DNA from: Azospirillum thermophilum
GTDB lineage: Bacteria; Pseudomonadota; Alphaproteobacteria; Azospirillales; Azospirillaceae
Reading direction: 5' to 3'
Length of the DNA stretch: 64,000 nucleotides
Assembly (NCBI RefSeq): GCF_003130795.1
Contig: NZ_CP029357.1
Span: forward strand, 500,001-564,000
Below the pieces are notes generated by a model that worked only from the letters and a program-made list of their open reading frames with translations, did no database searches and was not told where the DNA came from. Position numbers and translations under genes: made by a program. Positions within the stretch are counted from its first letter, which is position 1. The number at the start of each line of letters is the position of its first letter. Positions 21,156 to 31,303 of this stretch are shown here, one piece after another.

Positions 21156-22163
21156 ATGGCTGTTCGTGTAGCAATCAACGGGTTTGGCCGCATCGGCCGT
21201 CTGGTCCTTCGCGCGATCTACGAGAGCGGCCGCAAGGACGTCGAGGTCGTGGCGATCAACGACCTGGCCGACCTGAAGGCCAACGCCCACCTGCTGAAGT
21301 ACGACAGCGTCCACGGCCGCTTCCCCGGCACCATCGAGACCGGCGAGGGCGTGCTGATCGTCAACGGCCATTCGATCAAGGTCATCCAGGAGCGCGACCC
21401 GGCCAAGCTGCCGTGGAAGGAGCTGGGCGTCCAGGTCGCCATGGAATGCTCGGGCATCTTCACCAAGCGCGCCGACGCCGCCAAGCATCTGGAAGCCGGT
21501 GCGGAGAAGGTGCTGATCTCCGCCCCGGCCACCGACGAGGACATCACCGTCGTCTACGGCGTCAACCACGACGCGCTGAAGGCCGGGCACAAGATCGTCT
21601 CCAACGCCTCCTGCACCACCAACTGCCTGGCTCCGGTCGCCTTCGTGCTCCACAACCTCGTGGGCATCGAGAAGGGCTTCATGACCACCATCCACTCCTA
21701 CACCGGCGACCAGCGGATCGTGGACACCAACCACAAGGACCTGCACCGCGCCCGCGCGGCGGCCCTGAACATGATCCCGACCTCGACCGGCGCGGCCAAG
21801 GCGGTGGGCAAGGTGCTGCCGGAGCTGAAGGGCAAGCTGGACGGCACCGCCATCCGCGTGCCGACGCCCAACGTCTCGGTGGTCGACTTCAAGTTCACCG
21901 CCAGGCGCGCCACCACCGCCGAGGAGATCCAGAAGGCGATCGCCGACGCCGCCAACGGTCCGCTCAAGGGCATCCTCGGCGTCTATGACGAGGACCTCGT
22001 CTCCACCGATTTCAACCACGACCCGCACAGCTCGATCTTCGCGCTGAAGGAGGTCAAGGTCATCGACGGCAATTTCGTCCGCATCATGACCTGGTACGAC
22101 AACGAGTGGGGCTTCTCCAACCGCATGAGCGACACCGCCGTCGCCATGGCAAACGCCAAGTAA
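21156..22163 (+). CDS. gap: Glyceraldehyde-3-phosphate dehydrogenase, copy 1
   Basis: NAD-dependent glycolytic enzyme, 335 residues. NAD-binding INGFGRIGRL at the N-terminus, catalytic Cys153 in NASCTTNCLAP, and WYDNEWGFSNRM near the C-terminus. The protein is identical to that of gap2 (32559-33566), and the DNA identity starts at the ATG. Here gap sits between adhE and pyk2, so NADH made by Gap can be reoxidised by AdhE. A terminator follows at 22215. Confidence 0.97.
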   Translation: MAVRVAINGFGRIGRLVLRAIYESGRKDVEVVAINDLADLKANAHLLKYDSVHGRFPGTIETGEGVLIVNGHSIKVIQERDPAKLPWKELGVQVAMECSGIFTKRADAAKHLEAGAEKVLISAPATDEDITVVYGVNHDALKAGHKIVSNASCTTNCLAPVAFVLHNLVGIEKGFMTTIHSYTGDQRIVDTNHKDLHRARAAALNMIPTSTGAAKAVGKVLPELKGKLDGTAIRVPTPNVSVVDFKFTARRATTAEEIQKAIADAANGPLKGILGVYDEDLVSTDFNHDPHSSIFALKEVKVIDGNFVRIMTWYDNEWGFSNRMSDTAVAMANAK

Positions 22164-22214
22164 GCCGCGCTCCGGCCGGTCCTCTCCGGCCCGCCATCGC
22201 ACCCGAAACGACGG

Positions 22215-22248
22215 GGCCGGCACGTTCAGTCGTGCCGGCCTCTTTTCT
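22215..22248 (+). terminator. Terminator after gap1
   Basis: Perfect 10-bp stem GGCCGGCACG/CGTGCCGGCC, 6-base loop, then TCTTTTCTT. It separates adhE-gap1 from pyk2, although readthrough is possible as pyk2 starts 21 bases later without a clear promoter. Confidence 0.85.
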
Positions 22249-22268
22249 TAGACGCGAGCAACGCCATC

Positions 22269-23791
22269 ATGAGTACGGGAAAGCACGCCCGCCGTTTCCG
22301 GCAGACGAAGATCGTCGCCACTCTGGGTCCGTCCAGCACGTCGCCTGAGATGATCCGCGCGCTGTTCGAGGCGGGCGTCGACGTCTTCCGCCTCAACTTC
22401 AGCCACGGCTCGCACGACGACCACGGCGCCCGCATCCGCGCCATCCGCGCCCTGGAGCAGGACGCCGGACGCCCGATGGCCATCATGGCCGACCTGCAGG
22501 GGCCCAAGCTGCGCCTGGGACGCTTCGCCGACGGCCCCGTCGACCTCATCCCCGGCCAGGGCTTCCGCCTCGACCTCTCCCCGAGCCCGGCACCGCCAGC
22601 CGCGTCGGCATGCCCCATCCCGAGATCTTCGCCGCCCTCGAACCCGGCGCCGAACTGCTGCTCGACGACGGCCGCGTGCGCCTGCGCGTCATCGACTGCA
22701 GCCCCGGCCACGCCGACACGCTCGTCGTCTCCGGCACCCGGCTCTCCGACCGCAAGGGCGTCAACGTCCCCGGCGTCGTCCTGCCGCTGTCGCCCCTCAC
22801 CGCCAAGGACCGCGCCGACCTCGCCTTCGCCCTCGACCAGGGGGTCGACTGGGTGGCGCTGAGCTTCGTCCAGCGTCCCGAGGACGTGCTGGAGGCGCGC
22901 AAGCTGATCGGCGGCCGCGCCGCCCTGCTGTCCAAGCTGGAGAAGCCCCAGGCCATCGACCATCTCGCGCGCATCGTCGAGCTGTCCGACGGCGTCATGG
23001 TGGCGCGCGGCGACCTCGGCGTCGAGATGCCGCCCGAGGACGTGCCCTCGATCCAGAAGCGCATCGTCGCCGAGGCGCGCCGCGCCGGCAAGCCGGTGAT
23101 CGTCGCCACCCAGATGCTGGAGTCGATGGTCGCCGCCCCCGCCCCGACCCGCGCCGAGGCGTCCGACGTCGCCACCGCGGTGTTCGACGGCGCCGACGCG
23201 GTGATGCTGTCGGCCGAGACCGCCAGCGGCGCCTATCCCATCGAGGCGGTGTCGATCATGAACCGCATCGCCCGGCGGGTCGAGGACGACCCGCTCTACC
23301 GCACCATGATGGACGCCCAGCACGCCGCCCCGGAGAGCACCGAGGCCGACGCCATCACCGCGGCGGCGCGCCAGGTCGCCGAGACGGTGCAGGCGGCGGC
23401 GATCGTCACCTACACGACCAGCGGCTCGACCACGCTGCGCGCGGCGCGCGAGCGGCCGGCGGTGCCCATCCTCGGCCTGACCGCCAGCCTGGGGACGGCG
23501 CGCCGCCTGGTGCTGGCCTACGGGGTGCACAGCGTGCTGTCGGAGGATGTGCAGAACTTCTCCGACATGGTGCACAAGGCCACAAGGCTGGCGCATGCCC
23601 ATGGGCTGGCCAGGGACGGCCAGCGGCTGGTCATCACCGCCGGCGTCCCCTTCGGCATGCCGGGCTCGACAAACGTCCTGCGCATCGCCTGGGTCGAGCG
23701 ACCCGCACAACCCGAGCCCGCCCGCTCCGCCGAAACCGCCGCGGACACCCTCGGCGGCACACTCGACGCCCTGGAAGAGGCTGCGCTGTAG
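22269..23791 (+). CDS. pyk: Pyruvate kinase 2 (frameshifted)
   Basis: Second pyruvate kinase, corrected length 507 residues. Motifs: RQTKIVATLGPSSTS, FRLNFSHGSHDDH, SKLEKPQAIDH with the catalytic Lys, VARGDLGVEMPPEDV and ATQMLESMVAAPAPTRAEASDVATAV. Near 22579-22582 the frame changes after FRLDLS; adding one C restores PEPGTASRVGMPHPEIFAAL. It differs from pyk1 throughout and has a longer C-terminus. Together with gap1 it supplies the lower glycolytic steps next to adhE and pflB. Confidence 0.92.
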
Positions 23792-23824
23792 GCGTCACGG
23801 GATCCGCATACCCGTTTCCATAAA

Positions 23825-23842
23825 TGTAGGAAAACTACTACA
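23825..23842. promoter_or_regulatory. HexR-like site downstream of pyk2
   Basis: TGTAG-GAAAA-CTACT (23825-23839) has the standard five-base spacing with one mismatch; a perfect CTACA half-site follows at 23838-23842, giving eight-base spacing. About 340 bases before pflB. Confidence 0.6.
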
Positions 23843-24005
23843 TAGCCCGCGAGAAGGGTGGCGGAGGGTTCCTCCACCCTTCCGGGAATCCCTGGGGAAG
23901 GCGGATGAGCCGGGGAGCCAGTGCGGCGGTTTGTCGCGCAAAACTGCGGCTTTCGTAGCGCTCTGACGAGTCTTAGGGGCTTTTCGGCCCCGGTCCAAAG
24001 GCGTA

Positions 24006-24020
24006 TGTAGCATTACTACA
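24006..24020. promoter_or_regulatory. HexR-like operator of pflB
   Basis: Perfect TGTAG-CATTA-CTACA palindrome, 162 bases before the pflB start codon. Confidence 0.78.
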
Positions 24021-24182
24021 AAACACGCTCTCTCCTGGCAGGCCTACACGCTGACAAGCTGCCACGGACCTCGTGATTACCAACACAAGCGGCTGTGCCG
24101 CCACCAGCTTTCTCCGGCCGATCCGGGGGGACAACCGTCGAGCCTGCGTGGCGATCACCGGAAGCCATTGTGAGGAGACATC

Positions 24183-26468
24183 ATGGACACCATGCTAGCG
24201 GACAACATCCTGGACCGGTCGACCCAAGCGGAGCAGCCCGCCCCCTGGCGCGGATTCGCAGCCGGCGTGTGGCGGAAAGAAGTCAATGTCCGCGACTTCA
24301 TCGTGCGCAACGTGGCCCCCTATGAAGGGGATTCGAGCTTCCTGGCCGGCCCGACGGGCAAGACGAAGCAGCTTTGGGACGAGGTGGCGGAGCTCCTGAA
24401 GAAGGAGCGGGCGAGCCAGGGCGGCGTGCTCGACGCCGATACCGAGGTCTTCTCCTCGATCACCTCGCACGCCCCGGGCTACATCGACCAGGACCTCGAG
24501 CTCATCGTCGGCCTGCAGACCGAAAAGCCCCTCAAGCGCGCCATCATGCCCTTCGGCGGCTGGCGCATGGTCAAGAACGGCCTCGAGGCCTACGGCTACA
24601 CCCCCTCGCCCAAGCTCGAGGAGGTCTTCCCGGCCCTGCGCAAGACCCACAACGACGGCGTCTTCGACGCCTACTCCGAGGAGGCCCTGCGCTGCCGCAA
24701 GTCCGGCGTCATCACCGGGCTGCCCGACGCCTACGGCCGCGGCCGCATCATCGGCGACTACCGCCGCCTCGCGCTCTACGGCGCCGACTTCCTGATCAAG
24801 GACAAGAAGGCCCAGGTCAAGTCGCTCGAGCTCAACAGCCTCGACGAGGATACCCTGCGCCTGCGCGAGGAGCTGGCCGAGCAGATCAAGGCCCTCAAGG
24901 ACCTGGTCAAGATGGCCAAGTCCTACGGCTTCGACGTCGCCCGCCCGGCCGCCAACGCCCGCGAGGCGGTGCAGTGGACCTATCTGGCCTATCTGGCGGC
25001 GGTCAAGGAGGCCAACGGTGCCGCCATGTCCTTGGGCCGCGTCTCCAGCTTCCTCGACGTCTACATCGAGCGCGACCTGCGCGAGGGCACGCTGTGCGAG
25101 GCCGAGGCCCAGGCGCTGATCGACCACTTCGTCATGAAGCTGCGCATGGTCCGCTTCCTGCGCACGCCGGAATACGACCAGCTGTTCTCCGGCGACCCGA
25201 CCTGGGTGACCGAGTGCATCGGCGGCATGGCGCTGGACGGCCGGCCGCTGGTGACGAAGAACAGCTTCCGCATGCTGCAGACCCTGCACAACCTCGGCCC
25301 GGCGCCCGAGCCGAACCTGACGGTGCTGTGGTCGGAGAAGCTGCCGGAGGGCTTCAAGGCCTTCTGCGCCGAGACCTCGATCAGGACCTGCTCGCTGCAG
25401 TACGAGAGCGACGACCTGATGCGGCCCTACTGGGGCGACGACTACAGCATCGCCTGCTGCGTCTCGGCCATGCGCATCGGCAAGCAGATGCAGTTCTTCG
25501 GCGCCCGCGCCAACCTGGCCAAGACGCTGTTGTACGCCATCAACGGCGGGCGCGACGAGGTGTCGGGCGAGCAGGTCGGCCCGGCCTTCGCGCCGGTCAC
25601 CGGCGACGTGCTCGACTACGACACGGTGGTGGCGCGCTTCGTGCCGATGATGGAGTGGCTGGCCAAGGCCTACATGAACGCGCTCAACACCATCCACTAC
25701 ATGCACGACAAGTACATGTACGAGCGGCTGGAGATGGCGCTGCACGACCGCGACATCCTGCGCACCATGGCCTGCGGCATCGCCGGCCTGTCGGTGGTGG
25801 CGGACAGCCTGTCGGCGATCCGGCACGCCACGGTGAAGGTGGTGCGCGACGAGCGCGGGCTGGCGACCGACTTCGTGATCGAGGGCGAGTACCCGGCCTT
25901 CGGCAACAACGACGAGCGGGTGGACGCCATCGCGACCTGGCTGGTCGAGACCTTCATGGGGATGCTGCGCAAGCAGAAGACCTACCGCAACGCGCTGCCG
26001 ACGCAGTCGGTGCTGACCATCACCTCCAACGTGGTGTACGGCAAGAAGACGGGCAACACGCCGGACGGCCGCAAGGCCGGCCAGCCCTTCGCGCCGGGAG
26101 CCAACCCGATGCACGGGCGGGACAGGAAGGGGGCGGTGGCCTCGATGGCGTCGGTGGCGAAGCTGCCCTACGCGCACGCGCAGGACGGCATCAGCTACAC
26201 CTTCACCATCGTGCCGGGCGCCCTGGGACGCACCGAGGGCGAGCGGGTGGACAATCTGGTGGGTCTGCTCGACGGCTACTTCGCCCAGGGCGGCCACCAC
26301 ATCAACGTCAACGTCTTCGACCGCGAGACGCTGCTGCACGCCATGGACCATCCGGAGCTCTATCCGCAGCTCACCATCCGGGTGTCCGGCTATGCCGTCA
26401 ACTTCATCAAGCTGACGCGCGAGCAGCAGCTCGACGTCATCTCCCGGACCTTCCATGACAAGCACTGA
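24183..26468 (+). CDS. pflB: Pyruvate formate-lyase (formate C-acetyltransferase)
   Basis: Splits pyruvate with CoA to acetyl-CoA and formate under anoxia. 761 residues, almost exactly the E. coli length. The catalytic pair is Cys425-Cys426 (SIACCVSAM) and the radical Gly736 lies in RVSGYAVNF. The radical is oxygen-sensitive, so the gene implies anaerobic or microaerobic growth. ATG at 24183 follows GAGGAGA. It overlaps pflA by 14 bases, and pflB-pflA-focA-pta-ackA run as one likely operon under the HexR-like sites upstream. Confidence 0.97.
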   Translation: MDTMLADNILDRSTQAEQPAPWRGFAAGVWRKEVNVRDFIVRNVAPYEGDSSFLAGPTGKTKQLWDEVAELLKKERASQGGVLDADTEVFSSITSHAPGYIDQDLELIVGLQTEKPLKRAIMPFGGWRMVKNGLEAYGYTPSPKLEEVFPALRKTHNDGVFDAYSEEALRCRKSGVITGLPDAYGRGRIIGDYRRLALYGADFLIKDKKAQVKSLELNSLDEDTLRLREELAEQIKALKDLVKMAKSYGFDVARPAANAREAVQWTYLAYLAAVKEANGAAMSLGRVSSFLDVYIERDLREGTLCEAEAQALIDHFVMKLRMVRFLRTPEYDQLFSGDPTWVTECIGGMALDGRPLVTKNSFRMLQTLHNLGPAPEPNLTVLWSEKLPEGFKAFCAETSIRTCSLQYESDDLMRPYWGDDYSIACCVSAMRIGKQMQFFGARANLAKTLLYAINGGRDEVSGEQVGPAFAPVTGDVLDYDTVVARFVPMMEWLAKAYMNALNTIHYMHDKYMYERLEMALHDRDILRTMACGIAGLSVVADSLSAIRHATVKVVRDERGLATDFVIEGEYPAFGNNDERVDAIATWLVETFMGMLRKQKTYRNALPTQSVLTITSNVVYGKKTGNTPDGRKAGQPFAPGANPMHGRDRKGAVASMASVAKLPYAHAQDGISYTFTIVPGALGRTEGERVDNLVGLLDGYFAQGGHHINVNVFDRETLLHAMDHPELYPQLTIRVSGYAVNFIKLTREQQLDVISRTFHDKH

Positions 26469-27267
26469 CGCCATGGCGGCGCCTGTCCCCCAGGGAATTT
26501 CCCTGGGGGCGGGCGCTGCCAAGCCCACCCGTTCCCCGTCCATCCGCGGCTGGGTCCACTCCGTGGAGACCGGCGGCACGGTGGACGGTCCGGGTATCCG
26601 CTACGTCCTGTTCCTCTCCGGCTGCCCGCTGCGCTGCCAGTACTGTCACAACCCGGACACCTGGCACCTGCATGACGGCACGCCGACCCAGTCGGACGAG
26701 ATCGTGGCGGAACTGGCGAGCTACGCGCCGTTCCTGCGGCGGGCCCGTGGCGGCCTGACGCTGAGCGGCGGCGAGCCGCTGGTCCAGCCCGAGTTCAGCG
26801 CCGCGCTGTTCCGCGGGGCGAAGGAGCTGGGGCTGCATACGGCGCTCGACACCTCGGGATTCCTCGGCAGCCATGCCGACGACCACCTCCTGGCGGACGT
26901 CGACCTGGTGCTGCTCGACATCAAGGCCTTCAAGGAGGCGACCCACCGCACCATCACCGGCGTTCCGCTGCGGCCGACGCTGGAGTTCGCCGAGCGGCTG
27001 TCGCAGATGGGCAAGGCGATCTGGCTGCGCTACGTGCTGGTTCCCGGCCTCAGCGACGACCTCGCGGAGATCGCGGAGCTGGCGGAGTTCGCCGCCGGAC
27101 TCGGCGTGGTGGAGCGGGTCGACGTCCTGCCTTTCCACAAGATGGGCGAGCACAAGTGGCGCGCCCTCGGACAACGTTACAAGCTGGCCAACACCCAGCC
27201 GCCCTCCGACGAACTGACCGGGCAAGTGCGCGATCTGTTCCGGGCACGCGGCCTGCCGGTGACCTGA
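26455..27267 (+). CDS. pflA: Pyruvate formate-lyase activating enzyme
   Basis: Radical SAM enzyme that installs the glycyl radical on PflB. 270 residues; the 4Fe-4S motif is Cys57-x3-Cys61-x2-Cys64 in [16 protein letters not shown], with [16 protein letters not shown] downstream. The first 30 residues are an unconserved Pro/Ala-rich extension; the start overlaps the end of pflB, which couples translation. A later internal start is possible but no better ribosome site is seen. Confidence 0.96.
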   Translation: MTSTDAMAAPVPQGISLGAGAAKPTRSPSIRGWVHSVETGGTVDGPGIRYVLFLSGCPLRCQYCHNPDTWHLHDGTPTQSDEIVAELASYAPFLRRARGGLTLSGGEPLVQPEFSAALFRGAKELGLHTALDTSGFLGSHADDHLLADVDLVLLDIKAFKEATHRTITGVPLRPTLEFAERLSQMGKAIWLRYVLVPGLSDDLAEIAELAEFAAGLGVVERVDVLPFHKMGEHKWRALGQRYKLANTQPPSDELTGQVRDLFRARGLPVT

Positions 27268-27288
27268 GCCGACAGAAGGACGACCACC

Positions 27289-28206
27289 ATGGACACCTAC
27301 GATGTGAGGAGTCCGGAACAGCCTGCCGCCGCCTCTCCGGTTCCCTACGCGCCGTCCGGCCAGACGCCGGCCCTCGACGCCCTGCTGCCCGACGCCATCG
27401 CGCTCGCCGCCGAGAATCTCGGCGTCAAGAAGGCAAGCTACGACACGGCGACGCTGTTCGTGCTGGCGATCCTGGCCGGCGCCTTCATCGCGCTCGGCGG
27501 CATGATCGCCACGGTCGTGATGTCGGGGGCCGAGGGCATGATGCCCTTCGGCGTCACCAAGCTGCTGGGCGGGCTGGTCTTCTCGCTCGGCCTCGTGCTG
27601 GTCATCGTCGGCGGCGCCCAGCTCTTCACCGGCGACGCGCTGATGGTCATGGCCTGGGCCAGCGGCCGGCTGACCGCCCGCCAGATGATGCGCGTCTGGA
27701 CGCTGGTGTGGATCGGCAACTTCGTCGGCGCCCTCGGCACCGCCCTGCTCGTCTTCCTCTCCGGCCAGTACGGCTTCGGCCATGGCGCCGTCGGCGCGCA
27801 GGCCATGTACATCGCCACCGCCAAGAGCGGCCTGCCCACCGGACAGGCCTTCTTCCTCGGCATCCTGTGCAACGTCCTGGTCTGCCTGGCGGTGTGGCTG
27901 GCGCTCGGCGCCCGCAGCGTCACCGACAAGATCCTGGCGATCACCCTGCCGGTCAGCGCCTTCGTCGCCGCCGGCTTCGAGCACTGCGTCGCCAACATGT
28001 ACTTCATCCCGCTCGGCCTGCTCATCGAGCGCGGCGCCCCCGACGCCTTCTGGGCCGACATCGGGCACCGCTTCCCGCCCATCGACGTCGCCCACTACCT
28101 CGTCAACCTCGCCGCCGTCACCGCCGGAAACTGGATCGGCGGCGCGCTGCTCGTCGGCGCCGTCTACTGGTTCATCTACCGACGGCCGAGCCGGCGGGCG
28201 CACTGA
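27289..28206 (+). CDS. focA: Formate channel FocA (formate/nitrite transporter family)
   Basis: 305-residue membrane protein with six hydrophobic helices, exporting or importing formate made by PflB. Family motifs: KASYDTATLFVLAILAGAFIALGG, GLVFSLGLVLVIVGGAQLFTGDALM, and GFEHCVANMYFIPLG, which contains the conserved gating histidine. It lies 21 bases after pflA; in E. coli focA precedes pflB instead. Confidence 0.95.
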   Translation: MDTYDVRSPEQPAAASPVPYAPSGQTPALDALLPDAIALAAENLGVKKASYDTATLFVLAILAGAFIALGGMIATVVMSGAEGMMPFGVTKLLGGLVFSLGLVLVIVGGAQLFTGDALMVMAWASGRLTARQMMRVWTLVWIGNFVGALGTALLVFLSGQYGFGHGAVGAQAMYIATAKSGLPTGQAFFLGILCNVLVCLAVWLALGARSVTDKILAITLPVSAFVAAGFEHCVANMYFIPLGLLIERGAPDAFWADIGHRFPPIDVAHYLVNLAAVTAGNWIGGALLVGAVYWFIYRRPSRRAH

Positions 28207-28373
28207 CCCGGGACACCGGTCGGCCCCCGCCCGCAGCCGCTCGCACCACTATTCTACCGCTCCCGCGAAGGCGGCCCCTCTTCAGCTTCAGTTCTCCTAT
28301 CGTCCAAGCCAGTCCAGAGCCCGATCGCCGGATCCTGCCGCCGGGCCCTCTCTCCAAATCGGAGTATCCTGTC

Positions 28374-29816
28374 GTGAGTTCCATTGAAAGCATCGGCAAG
28401 GCCGCCAACGGCGCCGCCATCGAGAACGTCACCTTCGACGAGATCCAGATCGGGCAGACGGCCAGCCTGTCGCGCCAGCTCACCATCATGGACGTGGAGC
28501 TGTTCGCGACCGTTTCGGGCAACATCAACCCGGCCCACCTCGACGCCAAGTTCGCCGCCGACAGCCGCTTCCAGAAGGTCATCGGCCCGGGCATGTGGAC
28601 CGGCTCGCTGATCTCCGGCGTGCTCGGCACCTACCTGCCCGGCGCCGGCTCGCTCTATGCCGGCCAGACCCTGCAGTTCCGCCGCCCGGTCGGCCTCGGC
28701 GACATCGTCACCGCCACCGTCACGGTGACCGAGAAGCGCGCCGACAGGAACATCGTCGTCTTCGACTGCCAGTGCACCAACCAGGACGGCGAGATCGTCG
28801 TCTCCGGCACCGCCGAGGTCATCGCCCCGACCCGCAAGGTCCGCCTGCCGGCGCATGAGCTGCCGCAGATCCAGATGATCCGCCACGACAAGCACGAGGC
28901 ACTGCTCGCCAAGTGCGACGACCTGCCCCCGGTCGTCACCGCCGTCGCCTATCCCTGCGACGCCAGCTCGCTCAAGGGCGCCGTCGAGGCCGCCGAGGCC
29001 GGGCTGATCGAGCCGATCCTGGTCGGTCCGGAGACCGCCATCCGCGAGGTCGCGGCGGCCAACGGGCTCGACATCACCCGCTACCGCGTCGTCGACGCCG
29101 CCCACAGCCGCGCCGCCGCCGCCGCCGCCGTGGCGCTCGCCCGCACCGGCGAGGCGGAAGCCGTGATGAAGGGCAGCCTGCACACCGACGAGCTGATGAG
29201 CGAGGTGGTCCGCAAGGAGACGGGGCTGCGCACCGCCAGCCGCATCAGCCACGTCTTCCTGATGAACGTGCCGACCTACAACAAGACGCTGCTGATCACC
29301 GACGCGGCGATCAACATCTATCCGACGCTGGAGGACAAGGTCCACATCGTCCAGAACGCCATCGACCTCGCCAAGGTGCTGGGCGTCGCCACCCCGCGCG
29401 TCGCCATCCTGTCGGCGGTCGAGACGATCAACCCGAAGATCAACACCACGCTGGAAGCGGCCGCGCTGTGCAAGATGGCCGACCGCGGCCAGATCACCGG
29501 CGGCATCCTCGACGGCCCGCTGGCCTTCGACAACGCCATCTCCGCCGAGGCCGCCCGCACCAAGGGCATCACCTCGCCGGTCGCCGGCCAGCCGGACATC
29601 CTGCTCGCCCCGGACCTGGAGGCCGGCAACATGCTGGTCAAGCAGCTCTCCTTCCTGGCCAACGCCGACCTCGCCGGCATCGTGCTGGGCGCCAAGGTGC
29701 CGGTCATCCTCACCAGCCGCGCCGACAACGTGCGGGCCCGGCTCGCCTCCTGCGCCGTCGCCTCGCTGGTCGCCGCCTCGCGCCGCAAGCCCTCGCTGGC
29801 CATGGCCGCCGAGTGA
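28374..29816 (+). CDS. pta: MaoC-phosphate acetyltransferase fusion
   Basis: Converts acetyl-CoA and phosphate to acetyl phosphate. 480 residues in two parts: a MaoC-like hotdog domain (about 20-155; NINPAHLDAKFAADSRFQKVIGPGMWTGSLIS) and a Pta/Ptb-type phosphotransacylase (about 180-475; AVMKGSLHTDELMSEVVRKE, LITDAAINIYPTLEDKVHIVQNAI). The fusion is often annotated as bifunctional enoyl-CoA hydratase/phosphate acetyltransferase. The GTG start at 28374 is chosen because GGAG lies nine bases upstream and the residues after it match family N-termini; the open frame continues far upstream without similarity. ackA follows. Confidence 0.93.
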   Translation: MSSIESIGKAANGAAIENVTFDEIQIGQTASLSRQLTIMDVELFATVSGNINPAHLDAKFAADSRFQKVIGPGMWTGSLISGVLGTYLPGAGSLYAGQTLQFRRPVGLGDIVTATVTVTEKRADRNIVVFDCQCTNQDGEIVVSGTAEVIAPTRKVRLPAHELPQIQMIRHDKHEALLAKCDDLPPVVTAVAYPCDASSLKGAVEAAEAGLIEPILVGPETAIREVAAANGLDITRYRVVDAAHSRAAAAAAVALARTGEAEAVMKGSLHTDELMSEVVRKETGLRTASRISHVFLMNVPTYNKTLLITDAAINIYPTLEDKVHIVQNAIDLAKVLGVATPRVAILSAVETINPKINTTLEAAALCKMADRGQITGGILDGPLAFDNAISAEAARTKGITSPVAGQPDILLAPDLEAGNMLVKQLSFLANADLAGIVLGAKVPVILTSRADNVRARLASCAVASLVAASRRKPSLAMAAE

Positions 29817-29847
29817 CGGGCCTTTGCGGAATCAAGGAACGCGTGTC

Positions 29848-31065
29848 ATGTCCGAACGTAACGCCTATCTCATCATCAACGCGGGCTCGTCGAGCCTGAA
29901 GTTCTGCGTCTTCCAGGGCTCGGGCACCGAGGACCTGGAGGTCGTCTTCACCGGCCAGATGTCCGGCATCGGCACCCAGCAGGCCAAGTTCGAGGCCAAG
30001 GACGCGCACAAGCACGTCCTCGCCTCCACCGCGCTGGACCAGTCCGACCGCGCCGCCCTGCTCGGCTACCTGCTGGACTGGATCCGCTCGCAGCTCGGCG
30101 GGGCGAAGCTGGTGGCGGCCGGCCACCGGGTGGTGCATGGCGGCACCCGCTTCGCCGCCCCGGTGCGCGTCACGCCGCAGGTCATGGCGGAGCTGGAGGC
30201 CATCGTGCCGCTGGCCCCGCTGCACCAGCCGCACAATCTGGCGGCCATCGGCGCGCTGGCCGACGTCTATCCGGAACTGCCGCAGGTCGCCTGCTTCGAC
30301 ACCGCCTTCCACCAGAGCCAGCCCTGGCAGTCGCAGGTCTTCGCCATCCCGCGCGAGTTGACGCAGGAGGGCGTGCGGCGCTACGGCTTCCACGGCCTGA
30401 GCTACGAGTACATCGCCCACCGCCTGCCGCAGGTCGCTCCCGAGCTGGCCGACGCGCGGGTGCTGGTCTGCCACCTGGGCAGCGGGGCGAGCCTGTGCGC
30501 CATGGCGGCGGGGCGCAGCGTCGACACCACGATGGGCTTCACGGCGCTGGACGGCGTGCCGATGGGAACGCGGCCGGGCACCATCGACCCCGGCGTGCTG
30601 ATCTACCTGATGCGCCAGAAGGGCTATGGCGCGGACGAGATCGAGAAGCTGCTCTACCACAAGTCCGGCATGCTGGGGGTGTCCGGCATCTCCAACGACA
30701 TGCGCGACCTGGAGGGGTCGGAGGCGCCCGAGGCTGCCGAGGCGGTCGAGCTGTTCTGCCACGGCGTCGCCAAGCAGGGTGCGGCGCTGGCCGCCTCGAT
30801 GGGCGGGCTGGACGCGGTGGTGTTCACCGCCGGCGTCGGCGAGAACTCGACGCTGGTGCGCGCGCGGGTGACGGAGAAGCTGGGGTGGCTGGGCGTCCGG
30901 CTCGACCCGGCGGCCAACCGTGCCAAGGCGACCCGCATCTCCGCCGCCGACAGCCGCATCCCCGTCTACGTCATCCCGACCGACGAGGAGCAGATGATCG
31001 CCCGCCACACGCTGCGCGTCCTGCAGGCCGAGCAGGCGGCCCCGGTGCTGGCCGCGGCGGACTGA
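29848..31065 (+). CDS. ackA: Acetate kinase
   Basis: Makes ATP and acetate from acetyl phosphate, the energy-yielding end of the pathway. 405 residues. Motifs: LIINAGSSSLKF at the N-terminus, AGHRVVHGG, the substrate region ACFDTAFHQSQP, RRYGFHGLSYEYI, CHLGSGASLCAM and FTAGVGENS. It lies 31 bases after pta. A 16-bp G+C hairpin follows at 31072. Confidence 0.97.
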   Translation: MSERNAYLIINAGSSSLKFCVFQGSGTEDLEVVFTGQMSGIGTQQAKFEAKDAHKHVLASTALDQSDRAALLGYLLDWIRSQLGGAKLVAAGHRVVHGGTRFAAPVRVTPQVMAELEAIVPLAPLHQPHNLAAIGALADVYPELPQVACFDTAFHQSQPWQSQVFAIPRELTQEGVRRYGFHGLSYEYIAHRLPQVAPELADARVLVCHLGSGASLCAMAAGRSVDTTMGFTALDGVPMGTRPGTIDPGVLIYLMRQKGYGADEIEKLLYHKSGMLGVSGISNDMRDLEGSEAPEAAEAVELFCHGVAKQGAALAASMGGLDAVVFTAGVGENSTLVRARVTEKLGWLGVRLDPAANRAKATRISAADSRIPVYVIPTDEEQMIARHTLRVLQAEQAAPVLAAAD

Positions 31066-31071
31066 CTGCAT

Positions 31072-31109
31072 CCGCGGACGCCCCCGCCCGACCGGCGGGG
31101 CGTCCGCGG
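31072..31109 (+). terminator. G+C-rich hairpin after ackA
   Basis: Stem CCGCGGACGCCCC-CGCC / GGCGGGGCGTCCGCGG, 16 pairs with one bulged C, no T-run. It ends just before the ribosome-binding site of the next small gene, so it may stabilise the ackA mRNA end or hinder readthrough. Confidence 0.5.
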
Positions 31110-31123
31110 GCAGGAGAGCTTCC

Positions 31124-31297
31124 ATGAACACCGATACCCTGCTGGCCCTGCTCTACATCTTCGGCATCCTGTGCTTCGTCCAGGCCCTGCGGATCGCCCC
31201 CCGCGCGGCCGCGACCTGGCGCTCCCACGTCTTCGCCGCCGCCGGCGCCTCGCTGTTCGTCGCGGTGATCGTCATCAGCCTCATTCCCTGGGGATAA
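31124..31297 (+). CDS. Small two-helix membrane protein, unknown
   Basis: 57-residue product starting MNTDTLLALLYIFGILCFVQA. Two hydrophobic segments (about 5-22 and 36-55) are joined by an Arg-rich loop (RIAPRAAATWRSH), which suggests a helical hairpin in the inner membrane. AGGAGAG lies six bases before the ATG. Codon third positions are G/C-rich as in its neighbours. I do not recognise a family. It ends seven bases before the EamA transporter gene and is probably cotranscribed with it. Confidence 0.65.
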   Translation: MNTDTLLALLYIFGILCFVQALRIAPRAAATWRSHVFAAAGASLFVAVIVISLIPWG

Positions 31298-31303
31298 GCC
31301 GGC

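Larger units (their letters stand above)
23792..24182. other. pyk2-pflB regulatory region
   Basis: 391 bases with no gene. Two HexR-like sites (23825-23842 and 24006-24020) flank a stretch that probably holds the pflB promoter. I looked for an FNR/FixK box (TTGAT-N4-ATCAA) and did not find one. Confidence 0.6.

Noticed and set aside
21169..21173. TGTAG in the first codons of gap1 (also in gap2) as a HexR site
   Set aside because: No CTACA partner follows at five bases, and it is fixed by coding sequence.
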